In this document: piece after piece, positions 1-7,846 of the stretch
How positions within the stretch are numbered: position 1 is the first letter of the stretch
Layout of the letters: each line of letters opens with the position of its first letter
Assembly: GCA_905478795.1 (NCBI GenBank)
Contig: CAJQJX010000062.1
Coordinates: 1-64,000 of the forward strand
Length of the DNA: 64,000 nucleotides
Direction: 5' to 3'
Source of the DNA: an uncultured Flavobacteriales bacterium
Lineage (GTDB): Bacteria > Bacteroidota > Bacteroidia > Flavobacteriales_D > Sanyastnellaceae
The notes under the pieces: model-generated
What the model saw: the letters and a program-made list of their open reading frames with translations, nothing else
Told to the model about the DNA's origin: nothing
Databases searched by the model: none
Made by a program: the position numbers and the translations under genes

Positions 1-784
1 TTGTTTCCCTTTCAAAGACGTCGAGGGCGGCGGCGACCACATGTCCTGTCTGGAGGGCGTCAAGGAGGCCGGAGGAGCTTACAATGGGGCCCCGTGCGGT
101 GTTGATGAGCACGATGGGCTTGTCAAAGCCATAGAGAAACTCTCGGTCTACCATGCCTTTGGTCTCGGGAGTGAGGTTACAATGGATGCTCAGGACATCG
201 GCTTCGCGCTGTAGCGTCGCCAAATCCACGTGGTGTACCGTGCTTTGATGCCCGCTCTCCACACCGCTACGGTATGGGTCGCAAGCAAGAATGCGGCAAC
301 CAATGCCCGAGAGTTTACCGGCAAATGCGCTGCCCATGTGGCCGTATCCTAGGATGCCTACCGTGCGGGAAGCCAGCTCGGTGCCTCGGTGGCCCTCCCG
401 GTCCCAATGCCCTTGCTTGACCGATGTGTCGGCTTCGCGCAGCAAGTTCATCAAAGACAGGAGCATGCCAAGGGCATGTTCACCCACCGCGTCGCGGTTG
501 CCCTCAGGGCTATTGAATACGGCGATATTCCGAGCCGAAGCCGAGGCGAGGTCGATGTTCTCAAGGCCTGCGCCGGATCGGCAAATGAACTGCAGCGCGG
601 GCAGCAAATCGAGGAGTTCGGCGTCCACACGAATGCGGCTGCGCAAGACGATGCCAGCGGCGTCACGGTGGCTCCTGATGGCTTCAATGGGCGGTTGCTT
701 GGTGCCGTCTATGCAGGTCATGCCCGCAGTGGTGAGCCTTTCCGAAAGGATCGGGTGCACGGTATCAAGAAAGAGCACCTTCAT
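1..784 (-). CDS. 2-hydroxyacid dehydrogenase (SerA-like), truncated by window edge
   Basis: I translated this frame by hand: 261 codons are present and the C-terminus lies left of the window. The N-terminal part has the GAG turn near residue 71 of the substrate domain. An NAD-binding GYGHMG motif sits at 146-151, and NTARG near 227-231 supplies the catalytic Arg of D-isomer-specific 2-hydroxyacid dehydrogenases. Members oxidise substrates such as 3-phosphoglycerate with NAD in the cytoplasm. The start is the ATG at 784, four bases after the mgtE stop, so the two are probably co-transcribed. D-3-phosphoglycerate dehydrogenase is the likeliest identity, but the part that would decide it (C-terminal catalytic His, possible ACT domain) is missing. 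The family is secure; the substrate is inference. Confidence 0.85.
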   Translation of the reverse strand, partial: MKVLFLDTVHPILSERLTTAGMTCIDGTKQPPIEAIRSHRDAAGIVLRSRIRVDAELLDLLPALQFICRSGAGLENIDLASASARNIAVFNSPEGNRDAVGEHALGMLLSLMNLLREADTSVKQGHWDREGHRGTELASRTVGILGYGHMGSAFAGKLSGIGCRILACDPYRSGVESGHQSTVHHVDLATLQREADVLSIHCNLTPETKGMVDREFLYGFDKPIVLINTARGPIVSSSGLLDALQTGHVVAAALDVFERET

Positions 785-788
785 GTTG

Positions 789-2141
789 TCAGGCTGACAT
801 CAGCACGCCGATACTGAAGTAGATGATCAGGCCAATGATGTCGTTGGCTGTCGTGATGAAGGGGCCGGTGGCCAATGCGGGATCGATTTTAAACCGATTC
901 AAAGTGAGGGGCACAAACGTGCCAAACAGTGCAGCGAAAATCACCACAGCGATGAGAGAGAGGCTCACCGTCACGCTCAGGTTCCAACCGTATCCCAAAG
1001 CCATGCTCGCTCCGAGAATGACCACTGAGCATATGGCGCCGTTGAGCAGGGCCACCGAAAATTCTTTGAGCAATCGCGGCAACAGGCGCTCGTCCCGAGG
1101 GTTGCGCCCAGCAGCCAGTCCTTGGACCACAATGGCGGCAGATTGCACCCCCACATTGCCTCCCATGGCGGCGATCAAGGGGATGAACAATGCCATGGAG
1201 GGAAAGCGTTGAATGTCAAAAACCCCGATGACGTATGCGCCAGCGAGTCCACCAAAGAGCCCGATGAGCAGCCAAGGAAGGCGGGCGCGTGTCATGTCCC
1301 ACAACGAGTCGTCACTCTCGACTTCGTCGCTCAATCCGCTCGCGAGCTGGTAGTCTTTTTCGGCCTCTTCTTCAATGAGGTCCACCACATCGTCGATGGT
1401 GATCCTGCCGAGCAAACGGTTGTGATCGTCCACGACGGGCAAGGCCACGAGGTCATACTTCTTCATCAACTGGACCACTTTTTCGTCCGGTTCGGTCACC
1501 TTGACTGCGCGTGTGTCGTCCTCCTTGAAGAGGTCGCCTATGGTGCTGCGGGTGCTGGTGGCCGTGAGCAGCAACCTCTTAAGGGACAGCCGTCCCAGCA
1601 ATTGACCCGAAGCGTTCACCACGTAAACGCTGTGCACCGTCTCCACGTCTTCTGCCTGCCTGCGCATTTCGCGGATGGCGTGCGAAACCGTCCAGTCGAG
1701 TTCGACCCGAATCAGCTCGGTTCCCATCAAGGCACCGGCAGACCCTTCTGGGTATCGCAGCAAGCTGAGGAGGTCTTCTCTGTCCTCGGTGTCGAGCTGC
1801 TTGATGACCTCAGCTACCCGCTCTTCGGGCAATTCCGAAACCACGTCCGCGGCATCGTCCGAGTCAATGTTCTCCAGGACCTCTTCTGCGATTTCACGGT
1901 CGGAGAGATTGCCGAGCAAGGCGACCCTTACGTCTTCTTCCAACTCGACCAATACATCTCCGCGCTCCTCGGTTTCGATCAAATTCCAGAGATACTGAAC
2001 CTCCTCGTCATCAAGTCTGTCCAGGATTTCAGCGATGTCGGCAGGGTGTAAGTCCACGATCCGAGCCTGAAGAAGATCAACCTTCTTGTCGGCAATGTCC
2101 CTGCTGAGGGCATCTAGGTATGCGCGGTTGAACTCCTCCAC
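789..2141 (-). CDS. mgtE: Magnesium transporter MgtE
   Basis: At 450 residues this matches the usual MgtE length and layout. An acidic N-terminal helical domain (about 1-130) contains the repeated LHPADIAEILD and LPEERVAEVIKQLD helices. Two CBS domains follow (about 135-260). The C-terminal membrane domain (from about 285) has around five hydrophobic segments and the signature PLIAAMGGNVGVQ. MgtE is a Mg2+-gated inner-membrane Mg2+ channel whose cytoplasmic domain closes the pore when Mg2+ is abundant. It lies between tadA (24 bases upstream) and the dehydrogenase (4 bases downstream) on the same strand. No leader riboswitch is visible; the gap to tadA is too short for one. Confidence 0.97.
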   Translation of the reverse strand: MEEFNRAYLDALSRDIADKKVDLLQARIVDLHPADIAEILDRLDDEEVQYLWNLIETEERGDVLVELEEDVRVALLGNLSDREIAEEVLENIDSDDAADVVSELPEERVAEVIKQLDTEDREDLLSLLRYPEGSAGALMGTELIRVELDWTVSHAIREMRRQAEDVETVHSVYVVNASGQLLGRLSLKRLLLTATSTRSTIGDLFKEDDTRAVKVTEPDEKVVQLMKKYDLVALPVVDDHNRLLGRITIDDVVDLIEEEAEKDYQLASGLSDEVESDDSLWDMTRARLPWLLIGLFGGLAGAYVIGVFDIQRFPSMALFIPLIAAMGGNVGVQSAAIVVQGLAAGRNPRDERLLPRLLKEFSVALLNGAICSVVILGASMALGYGWNLSVTVSLSLIAVVIFAALFGTFVPLTLNRFKIDPALATGPFITTANDIIGLIIYFSIGVLMSA

Positions 2142-2165
2142 CCTTCAAAAGTAGTTGCAGGTCGC

Positions 2166-2618
2166 TCAGGATTTCCTTCGTTTTGAGAAGAAGGTGGTCA
2201 GGAGTTCCGCACATTCGGACCCGAGCACGCCTCCCACCAATTCTGTGCGGGGGTGTAAAAGGCCTTCGTCGCGCTTTCCCGAGAAATCCAGTCCCCCACG
2301 TTTTTCGTCTTTGGCACCGTATACCACCCGCCCTATGCGGGTCCAAAATGCTGCGCCAGCACACATGGGGCACGGCTCCAAAGTGACATAGAGCGTGCAC
2401 TGGTCCAGAAACTTGCCGCCTAGAAATTCGCTCGCAGAGGTAAAGGCCTGCATTTCCGCGTGTGCCGTGAAATCGTGGAGCCGTTCACACAGGTTGTGTG
2501 CCCTTGCAATGGTGCGTCCTCCCGCGACGATGACAGCACCCACAGGAACCTCGCCCAATTCCGCCGCGCGGTGGGCTTGGTCCAAGGCCTGCCTCATATA
2601 GCGCTCATCGTCCGTCAT
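2166..2618 (-). CDS. tadA: tRNA-specific adenosine deaminase TadA
   Basis: The 150-residue protein has the zinc deaminase signatures HAEMQAF (His ligand and proton-shuttle Glu) and TLEPCPMCAGA (two Cys ligands). The family converts the wobble adenosine of tRNA-Arg(ACG) to inosine. The size and the early RYMRQALDQAHRAAELGEVPVGAV region fit TadA better than guanine or cytosine deaminases. It is first in a short minus-strand run with mgtE. The 128 bases upstream, before the glycosyltransferase stop, show no other gene. Confidence 0.95.
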   Translation of the reverse strand: MTDDERYMRQALDQAHRAAELGEVPVGAVIVAGGRTIARAHNLCERLHDFTAHAEMQAFTSASEFLGGKFLDQCTLYVTLEPCPMCAGAAFWTRIGRVVYGAKDEKRGGLDFSGKRDEGLLHPRTELVGGVLGSECAELLTTFFSKRRKS

Positions 2619-2746
2619 ACCGGCAATTTACATCCCTTCGCCTTGTGCGGTTTGCTCCGGGAATGGCGCGGTTTAGCCTGATCACTATGCCCGGCTGTCC
2701 AGGTCATCGGGGAACTTCATCGGAAAGGGCCTTGCGGACCATTCGG

Positions 2747-3916
2747 CTATGCAGTGTGCGCAGCTGGGTGTTGTGACGGGCTGAGCCAATGCTGCATCCA
2801 ATCAGGGCGGCCATGATGGACCTCCGACAACGGAACCGTTTGGCCTTCCAAATGAGGGGGTGGTTGAAATTCAGCCAATTGATGTTGATGTATGCGGTGC
2901 CATCCCCACTGTTTGTGCCAGAGCTCGGCCAGGTATTCTTGCTCAGGTTGACCTGGTGTGGGCACAAGAATCGCCTTCAAGCCCAGAACGGTCAGGTCCA
3001 TGAGGCTTGAGTATCCGCTTCTGCAGACGATGCAATCTGCGTGGGTCAGGGCATGGCGGATGCGGCCGTCCGAAGGGTTGGGAAGGAGTTCCACATTCTT
3101 TACTGTTTTAGGCGCACCGTTGGGGTCTCCAGAAAAGACCACGGCCTTGCGGCCATCTCGGGCGAAGCACTCAAGAAGTGCAACCTCCATGAGGCTGCGT
3201 TGGGGCTCGGGACCGCTCACGATGCCCACCAGCGATGGAGGCTCCGCCTCGCTTTCCCCGGTGCCATCGTCCACGGAAAAACGGCTCAGTGGCCCTATGA
3301 AGCGGTGGTGTGCGATGGTAGGCAGGGAAAGTTCTCCCGCGAGTGCTCGCTGATCGGTATCGGGAATCCACACTTCTTCAAAGGCCTCCATCCACCGGGA
3401 AACTTGGGCTTTGGCCATTCCCTGAAAGAAGGCAGGGACAGGTGGGGATGCTTGGTGGGTGATCAACGCCGATGGCACATCGTGAGATGGTGGATGGGCG
3501 CCATAACAGTTGTCGCTGATCACATGGGTGATGGCCGTATGCTCCAGGAGCGATTTTATCCAGCGCCGTTCTTGGGCAATGCTCCTCAGGAACGCGGGCA
3601 TTTGCAGGGCAATCTGAGGAAGGGTCAAATGCCCTTTGGCGTAGCGAATGTGAACGCCAGGCTTTTCCAAGCACAGCCATGGCGGCACCTCGGTGGCGCT
3701 TTCGCGCTGCTCTTGAGCGACGATGGCGTTCATCCTGTTTTGCAGCCAAGCGGCAGCCGCACCGCGCGAGGCTACTGTAACGTCCGCACCGGACCGTCGG
3801 CTCTGCACGATCAGGGGCCAAGAGCGGGTGGCATGGCCCAGGCCCCAGTCGAGGATGGCAAACAAAACATGCCGCTTTGTCGCCGTTGATCCTTTTGAGT
3901 GAGTTCCACCGCTCAT
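2747..3916 (-). CDS. Glycosyltransferase of the MurG/GT28-like fold
   Basis: The 389-residue protein begins after a short polar stretch with HVLFAILDWGLGHATRSWPL, the glycine-rich acceptor loop seen in Bacteroidota glycosyltransferases of the GT-B, MurG-like fold. The C-terminal half contains ADCIVCRSGYSSLMDLTVLGLKAILVPTPGQPEQEYLA (about 295-330), which resembles the nucleotide-sugar-binding segment with its Pro-Gly-Gln-x-Glu-Gln motif. Donor and acceptor cannot be read from sequence; a surface glycolipid or glycan is plausible. The start at 3916 lies only 20 bases from the divergent trmB start, so the two promoters must overlap the opposite coding regions or be very compact. Confidence 0.8.
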   Translation of the reverse strand: MSGGTHSKGSTATKRHVLFAILDWGLGHATRSWPLIVQSRRSGADVTVASRGAAAAWLQNRMNAIVAQEQRESATEVPPWLCLEKPGVHIRYAKGHLTLPQIALQMPAFLRSIAQERRWIKSLLEHTAITHVISDNCYGAHPPSHDVPSALITHQASPPVPAFFQGMAKAQVSRWMEAFEEVWIPDTDQRALAGELSLPTIAHHRFIGPLSRFSVDDGTGESEAEPPSLVGIVSGPEPQRSLMEVALLECFARDGRKAVVFSGDPNGAPKTVKNVELLPNPSDGRIRHALTHADCIVCRSGYSSLMDLTVLGLKAILVPTPGQPEQEYLAELWHKQWGWHRIHQHQLAEFQPPPHLEGQTVPLSEVHHGRPDWMQHWLSPSQHPAAHTA

Positions 3917-3936
3917 GAGGCGTAATTTCGCACCTC

Positions 3937-4620
3937 ATGGGCAAGGACAAGCTCCGTAAATGGAAGGAGAACGCGGCATTTACCCACGTGTTCGAACCGG
4001 ATCTCAAATCCATTGTGGACGGGGCCGGTCTGCACAAGGGGCGCTGGGCGCAAGAGGTTTTCGGCAACGATCACCCCATCATCTTGGAGTTGGGTTGTGG
4101 CAAAGGCGAGTACACCGTAGGCCTTGCCCGTCGGCATCCTGAACGGAATTTCATCGGCGTGGACATCAAAGGCCACCGGTTTTGGCGCGGTGCCAAGACG
4201 AGCCAAGAAGAAGGACTGAACAACGTGGCCTTCTTGCGCACGAAAATTGAATTCGTCCAGAACTTTTTTGCCGAAGGGGAAGTCAGCGAAATCTGGCTCA
4301 CCTTCTCAGACCCACAGCCCAAAGACGAGAAGGGTACAAAGCGCATTACATCGGAGGTTTTTCTGCGGCGTTACCGACAATTCATGGTGCCGGAGGGGCT
4401 CATTCACGTGAAAAGCGACAGCCCACTTTTGTACGCCTTGTCCAAAGAAGGCTGGCTGCAATCGGGCTTTCCAATCCTCGAAGACTCACAGGATGTCTAT
4501 GCAGACCTCGTCCACAGGGTGCCTCCTGAGTTCGCGGACGTCCTGAACATCCGCACCTATTACGAACAGCGTTGGCTCGAAGAAGGCAAGAACATTCATT
4601 ACTTAAGGACCCGCGTGTGA
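3937..4620 (+). CDS. trmB: tRNA (guanine-N7-)-methyltransferase TrmB
   Basis: The 227-residue protein has the S-adenosylmethionine motif ELGCGKGEYTVGLA, then GVDIKGHRFWRGA, and the characteristic WLTFSDPQPKDEKGTKRIT catalytic segment of TrmB. It methylates G46 in the variable loop of tRNAs. The C-terminal part with RTYYEQRW is typical of Bacteroidota members. Its stop overlaps the GTG start of the next gene (GTGA), so the two are probably translationally coupled. Confidence 0.96.
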   Translation: MGKDKLRKWKENAAFTHVFEPDLKSIVDGAGLHKGRWAQEVFGNDHPIILELGCGKGEYTVGLARRHPERNFIGVDIKGHRFWRGAKTSQEEGLNNVAFLRTKIEFVQNFFAEGEVSEIWLTFSDPQPKDEKGTKRITSEVFLRRYRQFMVPEGLIHVKSDSPLLYALSKEGWLQSGFPILEDSQDVYADLVHRVPPEFADVLNIRTYYEQRWLEEGKNIHYLRTRV

Positions 4621-4988
4621 GTTTGCTGGGTTCTACATCTGCCCCGACATCCCGGCCAGGGTCGGGGGATTTTGAGCGAGACGTTCACGCCGTTGCACGG
4701 CTCATTCCTCCGGGGCGGGTCACGAGTTACGGTGCCATCGCGCGCTATCTCGGCGCGGCGCGTTCCAGCCGCATGGTGGGGTGGGCCATGAACCGGGCAC
4801 TTGAATCAAACGGGACCACTGTGCCTGCGCATCGGGTGGTAAACCGTCTGGGGTTATTGAGCGGACGCATGCATTTCCCGACGCCCAACACCATGGCCGA
4901 ACGGCTGCGGTCAGAAGGCGTTGAAATAGCAGATCATCAGGTGGTGGACTTTAGTGAGCGATACTGGGACCCTTCCACCGAACTTTGA
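4617..4988 (+). CDS. Alkyltransferase-like protein (MGMT-like, lacks active Cys)
   Basis: I place the start at the GTG at 4617, which overlaps the trmB stop and gives 123 residues. A longer frame would extend back into trmB. The protein is essentially the DNA-binding half of O6-alkylguanine-DNA alkyltransferase: VTSYGAIARYLG (helix-turn-helix region), SRMVGWAMNRAL with the arginine finger, and PAHRVVNRLGLLSG. In active MGMT the motif is PCHR; here the alkyl-accepting Cys is Ala (about residue 71), as in alkyltransferase-like proteins such as the Thermus one. These bind O6-alkylguanine without repairing it and recruit nucleotide excision repair. The family is clear; the repair role is inferred from relatives. 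Confidence 0.9.
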   Translation: MSLLGSTSAPTSRPGSGDFERDVHAVARLIPPGRVTSYGAIARYLGAARSSRMVGWAMNRALESNGTTVPAHRVVNRLGLLSGRMHFPTPNTMAERLRSEGVEIADHQVVDFSERYWDPSTEL

Positions 4989-4991
4989 ACC

Positions 4992-6110
4992 ATGGCAACA
5001 CTGACTGTAGAGCAGATCATCGGCGCCCTGAGTGGGGTGATTGAACCGGAATTGGGCAAGGACATTGTGGCATTGGACCTCGTGGAGGTCTTGTCACTCG
5101 AAAATGCCGAAGGGCAGTGGAAGGCGCGGTTGCGCATCAAATCCTCGAGCCCTGCCATGCATGCGCGCCAGCGTATGCGCGAAGCCGTGGAATTTGCCAT
5201 CGAGAAACTCGCGGCATCGACGGGCTTGACCATTGCTGTGGAGGTAGAAGTGGTGCCGCTTGGCTCGAACGAACGCAGTTTGGAAACGCGCAAGGTGTTG
5301 CCTGGCGTCAAGCACATCATCGCCATCGCCAGTGGCAAAGGGGGTGTGGGGAAGAGCACGGTGACTGCGAACCTCGCTGTTGAATTGGCCCGTCGTGGCC
5401 ATAAGGTGGGATTGGTCGATGCCGATATTCACGGGCCGAGTATGCCGACCATGTTTGATGTGGTCCGCGAGAAGCCGTTGCCAGTAGAGAAAGGGGGGAA
5501 GTCCATGATTGGCCCTGTAGAAGCGCACGGGGTGAAGATGCTGAGCATCGGTTTTTTTGCAGATCCTGATCAGGCCATCGTGTGGCGCGGTCCAATGGCT
5601 TCGAAGGCTTTGGGACAGCTTTTTACCGATGGGGATTGGGGAGAGCTCGATTACATGTTGATTGATCTGCCTCCTGGAACTGGCGACGTGCACCTTTCGC
5701 TGGTGCAGTTGGTTCCGTTGAGTGGCGTGGTGGTGGTCAGCACGCCGCAGGACATCGCGCTCGCCGATGCGCGAAAAGGGGTGTCCATGTTCCAATTGGA
5801 GAGCATCAATGTTCCGGTGTTGGGTTTGGTCGAAAACATGGCGTATTTCTCGCCGCCGGACATGCCTGATCGCAAGTACCACCTCTTCGGAAGGGACGGC
5901 GTAAAGCGTTATGCAGAAGCATCAGGAACGCCGTTTCTTGGGGAGTTGCCTTTGGTACAAGCCATTCGCGAGGCGGGCGATGCAGGCCGGCCAGCGGCAC
6001 TTCAAGAAGGCACGGTATCGGCCAAGGCCATTGCGGCCCTCACCGACCGCATGCTCGACGTGCTGAAGGACCAGCCCGCTCCTGAGGTGGCACCCACATC
6101 TGCGCCTTAA
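4992..6110 (+). CDS. apbC: Mrp/ApbC family iron-sulfur cluster carrier ATPase
   Basis: The 372-residue protein has an N-terminal MIP18/DUF59-like domain (about 5-85) and a deviant Walker A motif GKGGVGKS (115-122). DADIHGPS, the YMLIDLPPGTGDVHLS segment and STPQDIALADA follow. Mrp proteins bind and transfer Fe-S clusters to apo-proteins in the cytoplasm. The CxxC near the C-terminus of many proteobacterial Mrp proteins is absent: the equivalent stretch reads ENMAYFSPPDMPDRKYHLFG, without cysteine. Only three bases separate it from the alkyltransferase-like gene, and the NifU-like gene follows nine bases after its stop. Confidence 0.95.
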   Translation: MATLTVEQIIGALSGVIEPELGKDIVALDLVEVLSLENAEGQWKARLRIKSSSPAMHARQRMREAVEFAIEKLAASTGLTIAVEVEVVPLGSNERSLETRKVLPGVKHIIAIASGKGGVGKSTVTANLAVELARRGHKVGLVDADIHGPSMPTMFDVVREKPLPVEKGGKSMIGPVEAHGVKMLSIGFFADPDQAIVWRGPMASKALGQLFTDGDWGELDYMLIDLPPGTGDVHLSLVQLVPLSGVVVVSTPQDIALADARKGVSMFQLESINVPVLGLVENMAYFSPPDMPDRKYHLFGRDGVKRYAEASGTPFLGELPLVQAIREAGDAGRPAALQEGTVSAKAIAALTDRMLDVLKDQPAPEVAPTSAP

Positions 6111-6119
6111 ATTCACAAC

Positions 6120-6392
6120 ATGAACCCTGTCCCAGACGCCCAAGCTTTGACCGAGCGCATTGACCGTGCGTTGGAAGAGTTGCGGCCTTTCTTGCGCTCT
6201 GATGGCGGTGACATCAAAGTGGTGGGAGTGCGCGATAACCTGGTGGTCGAGGTGGAACTCCAAGGGGCCTGCGCCCATTGTGCCCAGGCTGCGATGACCA
6301 TGCGTGCCGGGGTAGAAGAGGCTGTACGCCGTGTGGTTCCCGAGGTCACAGAGGTTGTGGCCATCAATATGCCAGGTTCGGCAATGGGATGA
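6120..6392 (+). CDS. NifU C-terminal domain protein (Fe-S scaffold/carrier)
   Basis: This 90-residue protein consists of a single NifU-like C-terminal domain. LRPFLRSDGGDIKVVGV and the CAHCAQAAMTM segment contain the CxxC that binds a bridging 4Fe-4S cluster in Nfu proteins. The role is delivery of Fe-S clusters to target proteins. Placement directly after Mrp and before a ferredoxin reductase and ferredoxin strongly suggests a common Fe-S maturation and electron-supply unit. Confidence 0.93.
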   Translation: MNPVPDAQALTERIDRALEELRPFLRSDGGDIKVVGVRDNLVVEVELQGACAHCAQAAMTMRAGVEEAVRRVVPEVTEVVAINMPGSAMG

Positions 6393-6459
6393 ACACGAAG
6401 GCTTTGCCGTTGTTGCGTTGTCAGCCGGCGCAGAAACTACCTTCGCCGCGCAATCGATC

Positions 6460-7467
6460 ATGATCCAGACGGACATCCTCATCATCGGTGCCGGCCCATG
6501 CGGGCTCTTCACCGTCTTCGAAGCAGGCTTGCTCAAGCTGCGTTGTCATCTCATTGATGCCCTGCCCCAAGCGGGAGGGCAATGCGCTGAGATCTATCCC
6601 AAGAAACCGATTTATGATATTCCGGCCTATCCGGAAATCTTGGCGGGCGACTTGGTGGACCGCCTGATGGAACAGGCCGAGCCGTTTCAGCCAGGGTTTA
6701 CCCTCGGCGAGCGGGCTGAGACCATCGTCAAGGACGAGGAAGATCAGTTTATTGTCACCACGAACCGGGGTACTGTGCACCGTGCGCCCATCATCGCCAT
6801 TGCTGGTGGATTGGGCTGCTTTGAGCCCCGTAAGCCACCTGTGGAGCGCTTGGCAGAGTATGAAGACCAAGGCGTAGAGTACATCATCAAGGATCCCGAG
6901 TTCTACCGCGGTAAAAAGGTCGTCATCAGTGGCGGAGGGGACAGTGCCCTTGATTGGACCAATTTCCTCGCAGATGGTGTGGCCTCCGAGGTCACCCTGG
7001 TGCACAGGCGCGACGGGTTCCGAGGTCATCCTGACAGTGTCCAGAAGGTGTTGGATTTGGCCGCTTCCGGCAAAATCCGGTTGCTCACCAATGGTGAGGT
7101 GGTAGGCGTAGACGGTGACGGCCACCTTGAAGGGTTGACCGTCAAGCACAAAACAGAAGGGGAGCTTCGGCTCGAAACCGACCACTGGGTGCCCCTTTTT
7201 GGACTCAGTCCCAAGCTCGGTCCCATCGCCGATTGGAACTTGAACATCACCAAGAACGCCATCGAGGTCAATACATTGGACTACAGCACAAACGTCGAGG
7301 GCATCTACGCCATCGGCGACATCAATACTTATCCAGGCAAACTCAAGCTGATCCTGTGTGGCTTCCACGAGGCCACCTTGATGGTGCAGAGTGCCTTTAA
7401 ACGCATCTACCCCGATAAGAACCTCGTGCTCAAGTACACGACGGTCAACGGGGTCAACGGATTCTAA
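6460..7467 (+). CDS. Ferredoxin--NADP reductase, thioredoxin-reductase type
   Basis: I start the protein at the ATG at 6460 (336 residues, MIQTDILIIGAGPCG) because upstream in-frame sequence only overlaps the end of the NifU-like gene region and lacks similarity. It has the FAD-binding GAGPCG near the N-terminus, the NADPH-binding GGGDSALDW in the middle, and the FAD-contacting AIGDINTYPGKLKLIL near the C-terminus. There is no redox-active CxxC, which separates it from thioredoxin reductase and fits type 2 ferredoxin-NADP reductase. It probably reduces the ferredoxin encoded two bases downstream. Confidence 0.93.
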   Translation: MIQTDILIIGAGPCGLFTVFEAGLLKLRCHLIDALPQAGGQCAEIYPKKPIYDIPAYPEILAGDLVDRLMEQAEPFQPGFTLGERAETIVKDEEDQFIVTTNRGTVHRAPIIAIAGGLGCFEPRKPPVERLAEYEDQGVEYIIKDPEFYRGKKVVISGGGDSALDWTNFLADGVASEVTLVHRRDGFRGHPDSVQKVLDLAASGKIRLLTNGEVVGVDGDGHLEGLTVKHKTEGELRLETDHWVPLFGLSPKLGPIADWNLNITKNAIEVNTLDYSTNVEGIYAIGDINTYPGKLKLILCGFHEATLMVQSAFKRIYPDKNLVLKYTTVNGVNGF

Positions 7468-7469
7468 AT

Positions 7470-7796
7470 ATGTCCATCATTCGCGTTACCGTCATCGACC
7501 GAGAGGGGGTGTCCCACGAGCTGGATGCACCCACCGATATGAACATGAACGTCATGGAGCTCTGCAAGAGCGCAGAGCTGCCTGTGGAAGGAACCTGCGG
7601 AGGTATGGCCATGTGCGCCAGCTGCCATTGTTATGTGGAGAGTGAGCACGCAGATGCGATGTCGGAGAAATCAGACGATGAGGAGGACATGCTCGACGAG
7701 GCCTTTCACGTGAAAGATGAGAGCCGTCTCGGCTGCCAGATTCAGTTGGCAGATCCACTCGAAGGACTGATTGTTCGTCTGGCACCAGTAGGGTAA
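7470..7796 (+). CDS. 2Fe-2S ferredoxin, adrenodoxin type
   Basis: The 108-residue protein has the CGGMAMCASCHCY cluster motif (Cys-x5-Cys-x2-Cys) and the fourth ligand in SRLGCQIQL, as in adrenodoxin and Isc ferredoxins. The acidic stretch KSDDEEDMLDEA after the third cysteine is the usual partner-recognition helix. It starts two bases after the reductase stop, so the reductase is its likely electron donor. Downstream use may be Fe-S assembly, given Mrp and the NifU-like protein, or a P450-type oxygenase elsewhere. Confidence 0.93.
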   Translation: MSIIRVTVIDREGVSHELDAPTDMNMNVMELCKSAELPVEGTCGGMAMCASCHCYVESEHADAMSEKSDDEEDMLDEAFHVKDESRLGCQIQLADPLEGLIVRLAPVG

Positions 7797-7846
7797 CCTC
7801 GCGATAGCCTCGCAAAAGTTGTGGGGCCCCAAAGGCGTCCTTGACC

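Noticed and set aside
1122-2051. 309-codon plus-strand frame
   Set aside because: Antisense shadow of mgtE with no plausible protein features.
3041-3889. 282-codon plus-strand frame
   Set aside because: Antisense to the glycosyltransferase; low-complexity composition and no domain.
6421-7368. 315-codon minus-strand frame
   Set aside because: Antisense to ferredoxin-NADP reductase, no recognisable motif, and the plus-strand gene is secure.
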